Source: an uncultured Oscillibacter sp.
Lineage (GTDB): Bacteria > Bacillota > Clostridia > Oscillospirales > Oscillospiraceae
NCBI GenBank assembly: GCA_947365245.1
Contig: CANAWG010000002.1
Coordinates: forward strand, 220,980-284,979
DNA length: 64,000 bases
Direction of reading: 5' to 3'
Positions 16,522-24,515 of the stretch are shown here, piece after piece. A program made the translations under genes and the position numbers. A model generated the notes under the pieces. That model saw only the letters and a program-made list of their open reading frames with translations, searched no databases and was not told the origin of the DNA. Within the stretch, counting starts at the first letter, position 1. Each line of letters opens with the position of its first letter.

Positions 16522-16550
16522 AGTATACCGCAGGGCGGCTGTAATTGCAA
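16522..16550 (-). promoter_or_regulatory. Restriction-modification operon promoter
   Basis: On the minus strand TTGCAA (16545-16550), 17 bp, TATACT (16522-16527). The resulting leader is about 200 nt, and I see no gene in it (16313-16515). Directly upstream (16553-16578) is a perfect inverted repeat, ATAAATT-N12-AATTTAT, a possible operator. Confidence 0.65.
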
Positions 16551-16650
16551 CGATAAATTGCGGGAAACTCCAATTTATTCTCCAAAAGCGGGGAGTTTAT
16601 AATCTTGAGATGGATAACGGAGAGCGGAGGGACGAAGGCGCTCCTCCGGG

Positions 16651-16688
16651 AAAAAGGCCCTCACCGGCGCTTTCTCCGATGAGGGCCT
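16651..16688 (-). terminator. guaA terminator
   Basis: Read on the minus strand, GGCCCTCA and TGAGGGCC close a hairpin extended by CGG/CCG, followed by TTTTT. It starts about 30 bp after the guaA stop. Confidence 0.85.
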
Positions 16689-16719
16689 CTCTCTATGAAT
16701 GCCGCCCGGCCTCAGCCGT

Positions 16720-17700
16720 TCACTCCCATTCAATCGTCCCGATGGGCTTGGGCGTCAGGTCGTAGAGCACCCGGCATACCCCCGGCACCTCCGCCAGCAC
16801 CCGGTCGGTGATGGTCTTCAGCACCGCGTAGGGGATCTCCGGCACCGTGGCGGTCATGGCGTCTACGGTGTTGACGGCGCGGATGATCACCGGCCAGTCA
16901 AAGGCCCGCCTGCCGTCCCGCACGCCGGTGGAGCGGAAGTCCGGCACCACGGTGAAAAACTGCCACACCTTGTCCGCGAGGCCCGCCTTGGAGAACTCCT
17001 CCCGCAAAATAGCGTCGGACTCCCGCAGGGCCGCCAGGCGGTCCCGGGTGATGGCCCCCAGGCACCGCACCCCCAGGCCGGGGCCGGGGAAGGGCTGGCG
17101 GTCCACCATGGACGCCGGCAGGCCCAGGGCCCGGCCTACCACCCGGACCTCGTCTTTAAAGAGGAGCTTCACCGGCTCCACCAGCTCGAACTGCATTTCC
17201 TCCGGAAGCCCGCCCACGTTGTGGTGGGCTTTCACGCCGTCGCTCTCCAGGATGTCGGGGTAGATGGTCCCCTGGGCCAGGAAAGAGATGCCCTCCAGCT
17301 TCCGCGCCTCCTCGTCAAAGACCTTGATAAACTCACCGCCGATGATCTTGCGCTTGCGCTCCGGCTCGTCCACCCCGGCCAGCAGGTCCAGAAAGCGGTC
17401 CGTGGCGTCCACATAGATGAGGTTGGCGTCCATCTGGTTCTGGAAGACCTCGATGACCTGCTCGCTCTCGCCCTTGCGCATGAGGCCGTGGTTCACATGG
17501 ACGCATACCAGCTGCCTGCCGATGGCGCGGATCAGCAGGGCGGCCACCACAGAGGAGTCCACGCCGCCGCTGAGAGCCAGCAGCACTTTCCTGTCCCCCA
17601 CTTGGGCGCGGACCCTTGCCACCTGGTCCGCGATAAAGGCCTCCGCCAGCTCCGGGGTGTTGATCCGCCGCATATCGGCGGGCCGCACATTGTTTTCCAT
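16720..17700 (-). CDS. guaA: GMP synthase, ATP-pyrophosphatase subunit without the amidotransferase domain
   Basis: 326 aa, against ~510-525 for ordinary GuaA. The ATP-pyrophosphatase domain is complete: P-loop LSGGVDSS near residue 44, then VNHGLMRKGE, and the C-terminal dimerisation part with QPFPGPGLGVRCLG and TPKPIGTIEWE at the very end. The N-terminal class I glutamine amidotransferase domain (GGxxS...C...HxE) is missing entirely. The start is well supported by GAGGAGG 7 bp upstream of the ATG, and a promoter lies just before, so this is not a broken long gene. The enzyme converts XMP to GMP. Ammonia must come from a separate subunit or free NH3, as in archaeal two-subunit GMP synthases. 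Confidence 0.92.
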   Translation of the reverse strand: MENNVRPADMRRINTPELAEAFIADQVARVRAQVGDRKVLLALSGGVDSSVVAALLIRAIGRQLVCVHVNHGLMRKGESEQVIEVFQNQMDANLIYVDATDRFLDLLAGVDEPERKRKIIGGEFIKVFDEEARKLEGISFLAQGTIYPDILESDGVKAHHNVGGLPEEMQFELVEPVKLLFKDEVRVVGRALGLPASMVDRQPFPGPGLGVRCLGAITRDRLAALRESDAILREEFSKAGLADKVWQFFTVVPDFRSTGVRDGRRAFDWPVIIRAVNTVDAMTATVPEIPYAVLKTITDRVLAEVPGVCRVLYDLTPKPIGTIEWE

Positions 17701-17738
17701 GGATGATCCTCCTCGTGAAAATTTTGGTTTCCGGTTTT

Positions 17739-17767
17739 TTTATACCATAACAGCAGGGGAAAAGCAA
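17739..17767 (-). promoter_or_regulatory. guaA promoter
   Basis: On the minus strand TTGCTT (17762-17767), 17-bp spacer, TATAAA (17739-17744), about 38 bp upstream of guaA. No purine riboswitch was recognised in the short leader. Confidence 0.65.
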
Positions 17768-17851
17768 TTAAAATCTGAGGGCGGAGACGCGGGGAAATAC
17801 CGGGGATGGATCGGACGGGAGAGACTCCCTCCGCCATTTTTTCGGGGGGCG

Positions 17852-17880
17852 GTATAACCACTGAAAAAAACGTCCATACT
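17852..17880 (+). promoter_or_regulatory. Putative forespore (sigma F/G) promoter of the spoIIQ-like gene
   Basis: GTATA (17852-17856), an 18-bp spacer and CATACT (17875-17880) fit the sigma F/G pattern (GHATR then CATnnTA) apart from the last position. SpoIIQ is sigma F-dependent in Bacillus, which agrees with the gene downstream. Confidence 0.45.
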
Positions 17881-17912
17881 CTCCCTGTACCAAATTAAGG
17901 GAGGGACAGACC

Positions 17913-18638
17913 ATGAACAGATGGAAGTCGATTTTCGGCAGCGCCGGATTTTACGCGGTGCTGGCCCTGTGCGTGCTGGTCGTCGGCGTAGGGGGGAGCA
18001 TTGCCCTGTTCTCGGGACGGGACAAGCCGGCGGAGGCGCAGAGCGTCCCCGCTGGGACGGATCTCATCGTCCCGGCGGAGGAGACGCCCGTCACGCCGGA
18101 GCTCCCCGCCCTGGTGGAGACCATTGGCCCGGCTGAGGAGGCACCCCCGAAGGAAGAGCCCCCGGAGGAGGCGCCGCCCCCCATGCCGGAGGTGCCGGTG
18201 GACGACACCCCGGTGACGGTGGAGGCCCCCCGGCTGATCGTCTCGCCGCTGAACGGAGAGGTGGTCACGGTGTTTTCCGTGGACCAGCTGGTGTACAGCG
18301 AGACGCTGGGGGACTGGCGGACCCACGACGGCATTGACATCGCCGCCGTCCAGGGCACCACGGTGCTCTCCGCCAGCTCCGGCACCGTGGCCTCGGTGAC
18401 GGACGATCCCCTGATGGGCACCACGGTGACCATCCGCCACGACGGCGGCTATGAGACCACATACGCAAACCTCCAGGCCCGGCCCAACGTGGAGGCGGGG
18501 GAGACCGTCTCCGCCGGGCAGATCATCGGCGCGGTGGGCCGCACCGCGGCCGCGGAGTCCGCCCAGGGGCCCCATCTCCACTTCTCCGTCAAAAAGGACG
18601 GTGAGCCGGTGGACCCCGGCGAGTATCTCAAGCGCTGA
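17913..18638 (+). CDS. spoIIQ: Membrane-anchored M23/LytM peptidase, SpoIIQ-like
   Basis: 241 aa. A single N-terminal membrane anchor (about residues 10-32) is followed by a Pro/Glu-rich linker (~40-105) and a C-terminal LytM domain with the metal ligands HxxxD (THDGID) and HLHF both intact. SpoIIQ is made in the forespore and joins mother-cell SpoIIIAH to form the engulfment channel. In clostridia it keeps the zinc site, as here. The RBS is GGGAGGG. The spore-type promoter upstream supports the assignment, but a vegetative LytM hydrolase or activator remains possible because the domain layout is shared. It ends at a terminator shared with nfnB. Confidence 0.72.
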   Translation: MNRWKSIFGSAGFYAVLALCVLVVGVGGSIALFSGRDKPAEAQSVPAGTDLIVPAEETPVTPELPALVETIGPAEEAPPKEEPPEEAPPPMPEVPVDDTPVTVEAPRLIVSPLNGEVVTVFSVDQLVYSETLGDWRTHDGIDIAAVQGTTVLSASSGTVASVTDDPLMGTTVTIRHDGGYETTYANLQARPNVEAGETVSAGQIIGAVGRTAAAESAQGPHLHFSVKKDGEPVDPGEYLKR

Positions 18639-18666
18639 GGGCGGGAGACCGCCGGTTCCCGGCAAA

Positions 18667-18698
18667 AAAGAGGGACGCCGTCTGCGGCGTCCCTCTTT
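18667..18698. terminator. Bidirectional terminator
   Basis: A 14-bp perfect stem (18667-18680 with 18685-18698), loop TCTG, with A-rich left and T-rich right flanks. It serves the spoIIQ-like gene and nfnB. Confidence 0.85.
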
Positions 18699-18714
18699 CA
18701 TTATGGCGGTGCGT

Positions 18715-20097
18715 TTACTTGCTCAGCTGCTCGTCAATGGCCTTGGCGGCGGTCTTGCCGGCGCCCATGGCCAGGATGACCGTGGCCGCGCCGGTGACGG
18801 CGTCGCCGCCGGCGTATACGCTGTCCCTGGAGGTCAGGCCGTCCTCGTTGACCACGATGCCGCCTTTCTTGTTGATCTCCAGGCCCTTGGTGGTGGACTT
18901 GATCAGGGGGTTGGGGCTGGTGCCCAGGGCCATGATGACGCAGTCCACGTCGATGTCGAACTCGCTGCCGGCCTTCTCGATGGGCCGCCGCCGGCCGGAG
19001 GCGTCGGGCTCGCCCAGCTCCATCTCGATACAGCGGATCTTGCTCACATCGTCGTTCTCGTCGGCGAAGATCTCCACCGGGTTGCAGAGGGTTTTGAAGA
19101 TGACGCCCTCCTCCTCGGCGTGCTCCACCTCCTCTTTCCGGGCGGGCAGCTCCTCCATGCCCCGGCGGTAGACGATGTACACCTCGGCGCCCAGGCGCTT
19201 GGCGCAGCGGGCGGCGTCCATGGCCACGTTGCCGCCGCCGACAACCGCCACTTTCCTCGGGTGCTGGATGGGGGTGTCGGAGTCGGGGAGGTACGCCTTC
19301 ATCAGGTTGATGCGGGTCAAAAACTCATTGGCGGAGTACACGCCCCGGTAGTTGACGCCGGGGATGTCCATGAACATGGGCAGGCCCGCGCCGGAGCCGA
19401 TGAACACGGCCTCGAAGCCCTGCTCGGTCATCAGCTCGTCGATGGAGATGGTGCGCCCGACAACGGTGTCCGTGGCGATGGTGACGCCCAGGGCCTTCAG
19501 GCCGTCCACCTCTTTCTGGACGATGGACTTGGGCAGACGGAACTCGGGGATGCCGTAGACCAGCACGCCGCCGGCCAGGTGCAGCGCCTCAAACACGGTG
19601 ACCTCGTACCCCTTGCGGGCCAGGTCGCCGGCGCAGGTGAGGCCCGCGGGGCCGGAGCCCACCACCGCCACACGGTGGCCGTTGGAGGCGGGCTTCTCCG
19701 GAGCCGCCTTGGCGTGCTGGTTGTGCCAGTCGGCCACGAACCGCTCCAGGCGGCCGATGCCCACGGGGTCGCCCTTCTTGCCCCGGACGCAGTACTTCTC
19801 GCACTGGCTCTCCTGGGGGCACACCCGGCCGCACACGGCGGGCAGGGCGGAGGTGGCCGCGATGATCTGATAGGCGGCCTCAAAGTCGCCCTTGGCCACC
19901 TCGGCGATGAACTCCGGGATATGTACCATGACCGGGCAGCCGGTCATGCAGGGCTTGTTCTTGCAGTTCAGGCAGCGCTGGGCCTCGTCCAGGGCCTGGG
20001 CCTCGGTGTACCCCAGGGCCACCTCCTCAAAGTTCTTGTTGCGGACGTTGGGGTCCTGGGAGGGCATGGGGTTTTTCTGTAAAGACATATTGGCCAT
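18715..20097 (-). CDS. nfnB: NfnB-type large subunit of ferredoxin-NADP oxidoreductase (annotated also as GltA, glutamate synthase small chain)
   Basis: 460 aa. An N-terminal ferredoxin-like domain with cysteine clusters (CLNCKNKPCMTGCP; CGRVCPQESQCEKYC) binds two [4Fe-4S] clusters. Then come an FAD-binding VVGSGPAGL, an NADPH-binding VVGGGNVAMDAAR and the C-terminal YAGGDAVTGAATVI. This fold is shared by GltA, NfnB and SudA. The adjacent upstream gene is the FAD/[2Fe-2S] partner, and no large glutamate synthase gene is near, so the NfnAB complex is the best reading: electron-bifurcating transhydrogenation between NADH, NADPH and ferredoxin. The ATG lies 2 bp after nfnA, with AAGGAGG 11 bp upstream inside nfnA. 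Confidence 0.88.
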   Translation of the reverse strand: MANMSLQKNPMPSQDPNVRNKNFEEVALGYTEAQALDEAQRCLNCKNKPCMTGCPVMVHIPEFIAEVAKGDFEAAYQIIAATSALPAVCGRVCPQESQCEKYCVRGKKGDPVGIGRLERFVADWHNQHAKAAPEKPASNGHRVAVVGSGPAGLTCAGDLARKGYEVTVFEALHLAGGVLVYGIPEFRLPKSIVQKEVDGLKALGVTIATDTVVGRTISIDELMTEQGFEAVFIGSGAGLPMFMDIPGVNYRGVYSANEFLTRINLMKAYLPDSDTPIQHPRKVAVVGGGNVAMDAARCAKRLGAEVYIVYRRGMEELPARKEEVEHAEEEGVIFKTLCNPVEIFADENDDVSKIRCIEMELGEPDASGRRRPIEKAGSEFDIDVDCVIMALGTSPNPLIKSTTKGLEINKKGGIVVNEDGLTSRDSVYAGGDAVTGAATVILAMGAGKTAAKAIDEQLSK

Positions 20098-20099
20098 GA

Positions 20100-20942
20100 T
20101 TACTGGGCCTCCTTCTTGAACAGGTTGCAGGTCTCCTCGTACTTGTGCTTCTCAAAGGGCACATACATCTGATTGCGCTTCACGGCCAGATCCCAGTCCA
20201 CCTTGTGGCCGTCGAAGTCCGGGCCGTCCACGCAGGCGAACTTCATCTCGCCGCCCACGCTCAGCCGGCAGCCGCCGCACATGCCGGTGCCGTCGATCAT
20301 GATGGGGCTCATGGACACGGTGGTGGGCACGCCGTAAGGCTCCGTGGTCTTGCAGACGAATTTCATCATAATCATGGGGCCGATGGCGAAGATCTCATCG
20401 TACCGCTCCCCGGCGTCCAGCAGCTCCTTCAGCGCGTCGGTGACCAGGCCCTTGCGGCCGTAGCTGCCGTCGTCGGTGCAGATAATCAGCTTGTCGCTGG
20501 ACTTCTTAAAGTCCTCCTCCAGAATCACCAGGTCCTGGTTTTTGAAGCCCACCACGGCGTGGACCTCGGCCCCGTCGTCGTGGAACTTCTTCAGCACGGG
20601 GTAGGCGATGGCGCAGCCCACGCCGCCGCCGACGACGCAGACCTTCTTCTTCCCGGCGGTCTCGGTGGGCTTGCCCAGGGGGCCGACGAAATCCTGGAGG
20701 CAGTCGCCCTGCTTCAGGTGGCTCAGCTTCTCCGTGGTGGCGCCCGCCGTCTGGACGATGATGGTGACGGTGCCCTTGTCCGGGTCGTAGGCGTTGATGG
20801 TGATGGGGATGCGCTCGCCGTGCTCATCCACCCGCAGGATGATGAACTGTCCCGGCTGGGCCTTTTTGGCGATCAGCGGCGCTTTGATCTCGTACAGCGT
20901 CACGGTGGGCCGCAGGGCCTCTTTTCTCACGATCTCATACAT
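20100..20942 (-). CDS. nfnA: NfnA-type small subunit (sulfide/dihydroorotate dehydrogenase-like FAD/NAD-binding protein)
   Basis: 280 aa. An N-terminal FAD domain (QPGQFIILRVDEHGERIPIT), an NAD(H)-binding domain (VVGGGVGCAIAYP) and a C-terminal [2Fe-2S] site DGTGMCGGCR with a later Cys (FACVDGP) are in the order of NfnA/PyrK-like proteins. NfnA carries the bifurcating or partner FAD and NADH site, and pairs with NfnB, encoded 2 bp downstream. ATG 20942 is chosen because AAGGAA lies about 6 bp before it. A promoter is found at 21014-21042. An alternative role as sulfide dehydrogenase subunit A (SudBA) cannot be excluded. Confidence 0.9.
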   Translation of the reverse strand: MYEIVRKEALRPTVTLYEIKAPLIAKKAQPGQFIILRVDEHGERIPITINAYDPDKGTVTIIVQTAGATTEKLSHLKQGDCLQDFVGPLGKPTETAGKKKVCVVGGGVGCAIAYPVLKKFHDDGAEVHAVVGFKNQDLVILEEDFKKSSDKLIICTDDGSYGRKGLVTDALKELLDAGERYDEIFAIGPMIMMKFVCKTTEPYGVPTTVSMSPIMIDGTGMCGGCRLSVGGEMKFACVDGPDFDGHKVDWDLAVKRNQMYVPFEKHKYEETCNLFKKEAQ

Positions 20943-21013
20943 GTCGGTTCCTTCTTTCCACATTTTCAGTTCTGCGCGGACTGGTACTCAATAGGAGGTT
21001 ATACACAGCTTCT

Positions 21014-21042
21014 ATTCTACACGAACCGAGGCGGGCCGTCAA
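21014..21042 (-). promoter_or_regulatory. nfnAB promoter
   Basis: On the minus strand TTGACG (21037-21042), 17 bp, TAGAAT (21014-21019). Confidence 0.65.
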
Positions 21043-21132
21043 TGCTTTCTCCTGCCACCAACGGAAATTAAAACATTTTGCCGATCATATAGCAAAATGA
21101 TATGAGGAGGCGCAGGCGCGGGGGCGCACCGG

Positions 21133-21792
21133 TCAAAGCAGCGTAAAGCGCCGCCCCTCGGAGCGGACCACGCCCTCCTCCCGCAGGCGCTTGAGCTCCC
21201 GCATCATGGCGCTGCGGTCCGTGGCGATATAGTCCGCCAGGACGCTGAGGGAGAAAGGCAGGGTGAAGCTGTCCCCGCCGGCCCGCCCCGCCAGCTGGCG
21301 GAAGTAGCAAAGGAGCTTTTCCCGGATGGAGCGGCGGGAGAGCACGTCGATGCGCTCCGACAGGGCCTGAGCCTTGTCCGCCATCAGCCGCAGCATGTTC
21401 TGCACCAGGGTGCTGTGGTAGGCGCAGGCCCGCTCGCACCGCCGCAGGATGTGGGGATAGTCGATGAACAGCACCTCGCAGGGAGTGCGGCACACCACCT
21501 CCAGGCTGTCCCCCGCCGGTCCGGCGAAAGCCAGATCCCGGCCGAACACGCCGCCGGGGCCCAGCTCCTCCAGCACGGTGGCGATGCCCTCCTCGTCGAT
21601 GCGGATCAGCGCCGCGGTTCCCCGCTCGATGACCCCCACGTCGTCCCGCCGGGCGTCCGTGAAGTCGTAGATCAATTCGTCCGCCTGAAACGTCCGCCCC
21701 ACCGCCTGAAAACAGGGCAGCAGCCGCTGGTACTCCTCATAGGTGATGTCCTGAAACAAAGGACTCTTTTCCAATTCCCGGGGAGACAGCAT
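21133..21792 (-). CDS. Crp/Fnr family transcriptional regulator
   Basis: 219 aa. The N-terminal cyclic-nucleotide-binding-like beta roll is at about residues 15-120 (GGVFGRDLAFAG). A long dimer helix follows, then a C-terminal winged helix (PFSLSVLADYIATDRSAMMRELKRLREEGVV). No Fnr-type Cys cluster is seen at the N-terminus, so a 4Fe-4S oxygen sensor is unlikely. The cAMP-contact residues are not clearly conserved either, so the effector is unknown. ATG 21792 has AAGGAGG 9 bp upstream. It is divergent from the CBS-domain gene, with a 25-bp palindrome between them. Confidence 0.9.
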   Translation of the reverse strand: MLSPRELEKSPLFQDITYEEYQRLLPCFQAVGRTFQADELIYDFTDARRDDVGVIERGTAALIRIDEEGIATVLEELGPGGVFGRDLAFAGPAGDSLEVVCRTPCEVLFIDYPHILRRCERACAYHSTLVQNMLRLMADKAQALSERIDVLSRRSIREKLLCYFRQLAGRAGGDSFTLPFSLSVLADYIATDRSAMMRELKRLREEGVVRSEGRRFTLL

Positions 21793-21828
21793 ATCATCAC
21801 TCCTCCTTGTTGCATATACGACATCTCC

Positions 21829-21857
21829 ATCATACCAGCATTGGCGGCAAATGTAAA
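21829..21857 (-). promoter_or_regulatory. Promoter of the Crp/Fnr regulator gene
   Basis: On the minus strand TTTACA (21852-21857), 17 bp, TATGAT (21829-21834). Confidence 0.65.
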
Positions 21858-21879
21858 GGGCAACCTCAGCCTGCCGTTT

Positions 21880-21904
21880 TGTGAAAATTAAGGCAAATTT
21901 CACA
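21880..21904. promoter_or_regulatory. Palindromic putative Crp/Fnr-family operator
   Basis: TGTGAAAATT-AAGGC-AAATTTCACA: two 10-bp arms with one mismatch, 5-bp centre. TGTGA...TCACA half-sites resemble Crp-family binding sites, though the spacing is wider than the classical N6. It lies about 23 bp upstream of the regulator's own -35, in the divergent region. Confidence 0.5.
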
Positions 21905-22016
21905 ATTTGTTCATCAACACCGTCAAAGCCTCTTGTATACTATAACCAGCAAGATCCCATAACCTGCCATCCGCCCCAGGCGGGACCGCCCGCCGCCAGC
22001 GAGAAACGAGGCTACT

Positions 22017-22469
22017 ATGAACATCGCTTATTTTCTGCTCCCCAAGAGCCGCACGGCGTTCCTGTATGACGACTACACGGTCCGTCAGGGACTGGAGAAA
22101 ATGCGGTACCACGGATACGCGGCCATTCCGGTGATCTCCCGCAGCGGAAAGTACGTCGGCACCGTCAGCGAGGGGGACTTCCTGTGGTGTCTGCTGTCCG
22201 AGGAGGGCGGACGCCGCGCCACCCGCAGTCTGAAGGATCTGGAAAAGCTCCGCGTCCGGGACATCCTGCGTGAGGAGACGGCCCCTCCGGTGGGCATCAC
22301 CGTCAGCATGGAGGAGCTGCTCACCAGCGCCATGAACCAGAACTTTGTCCCCGTGGTGGACGATCTGGAGAACTTCATCGGCATCATCACCCGAAAGGAC
22401 ATCATCCGCTATTTCGCCGAGGGGAAAACGACGGCGGAAGCCTCCCAGCGGATGCGGAAGATTGTATAA
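22017..22469 (+). CDS. CBS-domain pair protein
   Basis: 150 aa made of two CBS motifs. The first (residues ~8-60) has AAIPVISRSGKYVGTVSEGD, and the second (~85-140) has FVPVVDDLENFIGIITRKDI. CBS pairs bind adenosine nucleotides (AMP, ATP, c-di-AMP) and act as energy or signal sensors. There is no attached effector domain, and the partner is unknown. It is transcribed away from the Crp/Fnr regulator and may be its target because they share the palindromic intergenic region. The RBS is GAGG 7 bp before the ATG. Confidence 0.9.
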   Translation: MNIAYFLLPKSRTAFLYDDYTVRQGLEKMRYHGYAAIPVISRSGKYVGTVSEGDFLWCLLSEEGGRRATRSLKDLEKLRVRDILREETAPPVGITVSMEELLTSAMNQNFVPVVDDLENFIGIITRKDIIRYFAEGKTTAEASQRMRKIV

Positions 22470-22480
22470 AAGAGCCGTGA

Positions 22481-22509
22481 GACCGGCGGGCAGTGCCCGC
22501 CGGTCTTTT
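22481..22509 (+). terminator. Intrinsic terminator after the CBS gene
   Basis: A 12-bp GC-rich inverted repeat (22481-22492 with 22494-22505) followed by TTTT. It is also convergent with the ABC-F gene. Confidence 0.8.
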
Positions 22510-22515
22510 GTGAGC

Positions 22516-24291
22516 TCAGACTTGCGCGTCGATCTTCTCTTTCAGCTCGTTGAGGTAGACCCACCGCTCCGTCCGCTCCTCCAGGGCGGCCTCCAGTTCC
22601 GCCTGCCGCCCCTGGAGCTCCTGGAGCCTCACGTAGTCGCTGCCGCAGCGCTCCTGGGCCGCCCGGCACTCCGCGACCTGCGCCTCCAGCGCCTCCAGCT
22701 CACCGTCGATGGTCTCAAACTCCTGCTGTTCCCTGTAGGTGAACTTCAGCTTCCGCTCCCGGGGGCGCTCCGCCGCCGGGCGGGGCTTTTCCGCCGCCGC
22801 GGGGGCGGGGGCCGCCTCCCGGCGCTTCGCCGCCCAGTCGGACCAGTTGCCGGTGAACCGCAGGACCTCTCCGCTTCGCACCTCGAAAATGGACTCCGCC
22901 AGCTTGTCCAGAAAGAAGCGGTCGTGGGACACCGCCAGAATGGGGCCGGGGAAGGACTGGAGGTAGTCCTCCAGGATGGACAGGGTGGTCACGTCCAGGT
23001 CGTTGGTGGGCTCGTCCAGCAGCAGCACGTTGGGGGCCGCCATCAACACCGACAGCAGGTACAGCCGCCGCCGCTCCCCGCCGGAGAGCCGCCCGATGGG
23101 CACGGACTGGAGATCCCCGGGGAAGAGAAACCGCTCCATCATCTGATTGGCGGAGATGGTCCCCTCGCAGGTCTCCACCTCGTCGGCGATGGAGTGGATG
23201 AAGTCGTACACCCGCTGATCCAGGTCCAGCTCCCGGCCCTCCTGGGAGAAGTGGCCGATTTTCACCGTGGCCCCCATCTCCACCGACCCGGCGTCCGGCT
23301 GGAGCTCCCCGGCGATCAGGCGCAGCAGCGTGGATTTCCCCGCGCCGTTGCGGCCCACGATGCCGATGCGGTCCCCCCGCAGCAGATTGTAGGAGAAGCC
23401 GCCGATGACCGTGCGGCCGCCGTAGGTTTTGGTGACGTCCTTCAGCTCGATGAGCTTCTTTCCCAGACGGCTGGAGGCCGCCGCCATCCGCACCGCCTCG
23501 TCCGCCTCCGGCGCCTCCTGACTCAGCAGGTTCTCATAGCGCTGGACGCGCTCTTTGGACTTGGTGGAGCGGGCCCTGCACCCCCGCAGGATCCACTCCC
23601 GTTCCACACGGAGGATGGACTGGCGCTTGCGCTCGCTGCTCTCCGCCATGGCAAAGCGCTCCTCCCGCAGCTCCAGGTATTTGGAGTAGTTGGCCTCGTA
23701 ATGGTAGAGCTTGCCCCGGCTCAGCTCGGTGATGTGGTTCGCCACCCGCTCCAGGAAGTAGCGGTCATGGGTCACCATCACAAGGCCGCCCCGGAACCTC
23801 CGCAGCCACTCCTCCAGCCAGGCGACCATCTCGCTGTCCAGGTGGTTGGTGGGCTCGTCCAGCACCAGCACGTCCGCCGGGTGGATCAGCGCCGCCGCCA
23901 GGGCGACCCGCTTCCGCTGCCCGCCGGAGAGGCTGCCCACTTTCCGGCCGTAGTCCGGCAGGCCCAGCCGATTCAGCATGGACTTGGCCTCGTACTCGTT
24001 CAGCGCCCGGAACTCCGGCGGGAAGTGGAGGAACACCTGCTCCAGGACCGTGGCGCTGTCCTCCATCACCGGGTTCTGGGCGAGGACGCTGACCTGGACG
24101 TTGGGATTCCGGGCCACGGCGCCGGCGTCCGGCTCCAGCGCACCGGCCAGCACCTTTAAAAAGGTGGACTTGCCGGTGCCGTTGATGCCGATGATCCCGG
24201 TCTTGTCCCCCTCGTTCAGATAGAAATTCACGTCCTCCAGCAGCTGGCGGCTGCCGAAGTTGATGGAGAGATGTTCCGCGGATAAGAGCAT
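22516..24291 (-). CDS. ABC-F family ATPase (Uup/EttA-like ribosome-associated)
   Basis: 591 aa with two ABC cassettes and no membrane segments. Walker A motifs are GINGTGKST (~residue 38) and GRNGAGKST (~330). Signatures are LSGGQRKR and LSGGERRRL, and the Walker B blocks end DEPTNHLD and DEPTNDLD. A linker with [13 protein letters not shown] separates the cassettes, and a C-terminal coiled coil (residues ~510-591) is typical of Uup-like members. ABC-F proteins act on the ribosome in stalling relief, translation factor roles or antibiotic protection. The subtype cannot be fixed from sequence alone. ATG 24291 has AGGAGG 7 bp upstream. Confidence 0.93.
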   Translation of the reverse strand: MLLSAEHLSINFGSRQLLEDVNFYLNEGDKTGIIGINGTGKSTFLKVLAGALEPDAGAVARNPNVQVSVLAQNPVMEDSATVLEQVFLHFPPEFRALNEYEAKSMLNRLGLPDYGRKVGSLSGGQRKRVALAAALIHPADVLVLDEPTNHLDSEMVAWLEEWLRRFRGGLVMVTHDRYFLERVANHITELSRGKLYHYEANYSKYLELREERFAMAESSERKRQSILRVEREWILRGCRARSTKSKERVQRYENLLSQEAPEADEAVRMAAASSRLGKKLIELKDVTKTYGGRTVIGGFSYNLLRGDRIGIVGRNGAGKSTLLRLIAGELQPDAGSVEMGATVKIGHFSQEGRELDLDQRVYDFIHSIADEVETCEGTISANQMMERFLFPGDLQSVPIGRLSGGERRRLYLLSVLMAAPNVLLLDEPTNDLDVTTLSILEDYLQSFPGPILAVSHDRFFLDKLAESIFEVRSGEVLRFTGNWSDWAAKRREAAPAPAAAEKPRPAAERPRERKLKFTYREQQEFETIDGELEALEAQVAECRAAQERCGSDYVRLQELQGRQAELEAALEERTERWVYLNELKEKIDAQV

Positions 24292-24448
24292 GTGGGGACC
24301 TCCTGAATGTTTCAAAAATCGGGGACGCGGCGCTGCCCGCGCGCACCCTTTCACAGTGTCCCCCACAGTATAGCACACGTCCCGCCTCTCCGGCAAGGCG
24401 GGAAATCCGGCCGCGCCGGAAAATTGACGCTTTCCCCGGTTTTAGCAG

Positions 24449-24477
24449 TTGCGTATTCCAAACAAAACTGGTATACT
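24449..24477 (+). promoter_or_regulatory. gdpP operon promoter
   Basis: TTGCGT (24449-24454), 17 bp, TATACT (24472-24477). No other strong promoter is obvious before ftsH, so it may serve the whole gdpP-ftsH run. Confidence 0.65.
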
Positions 24478-24515
24478 AATATATCTACCGTATTTGTGTA
24501 TTTAGGAGCCTGGCT

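Noticed and set aside
16720..17912. guanine riboswitch before guaA
   Set aside because: The leader from the predicted start site is only about 30 nt and lacks the purine aptamer core.
18715..20097. Glutamate synthase small subunit as sole interpretation
   Set aside because: No large subunit is nearby and the NfnA-type partner gene is 2 bp upstream; kept only as an alternative name.
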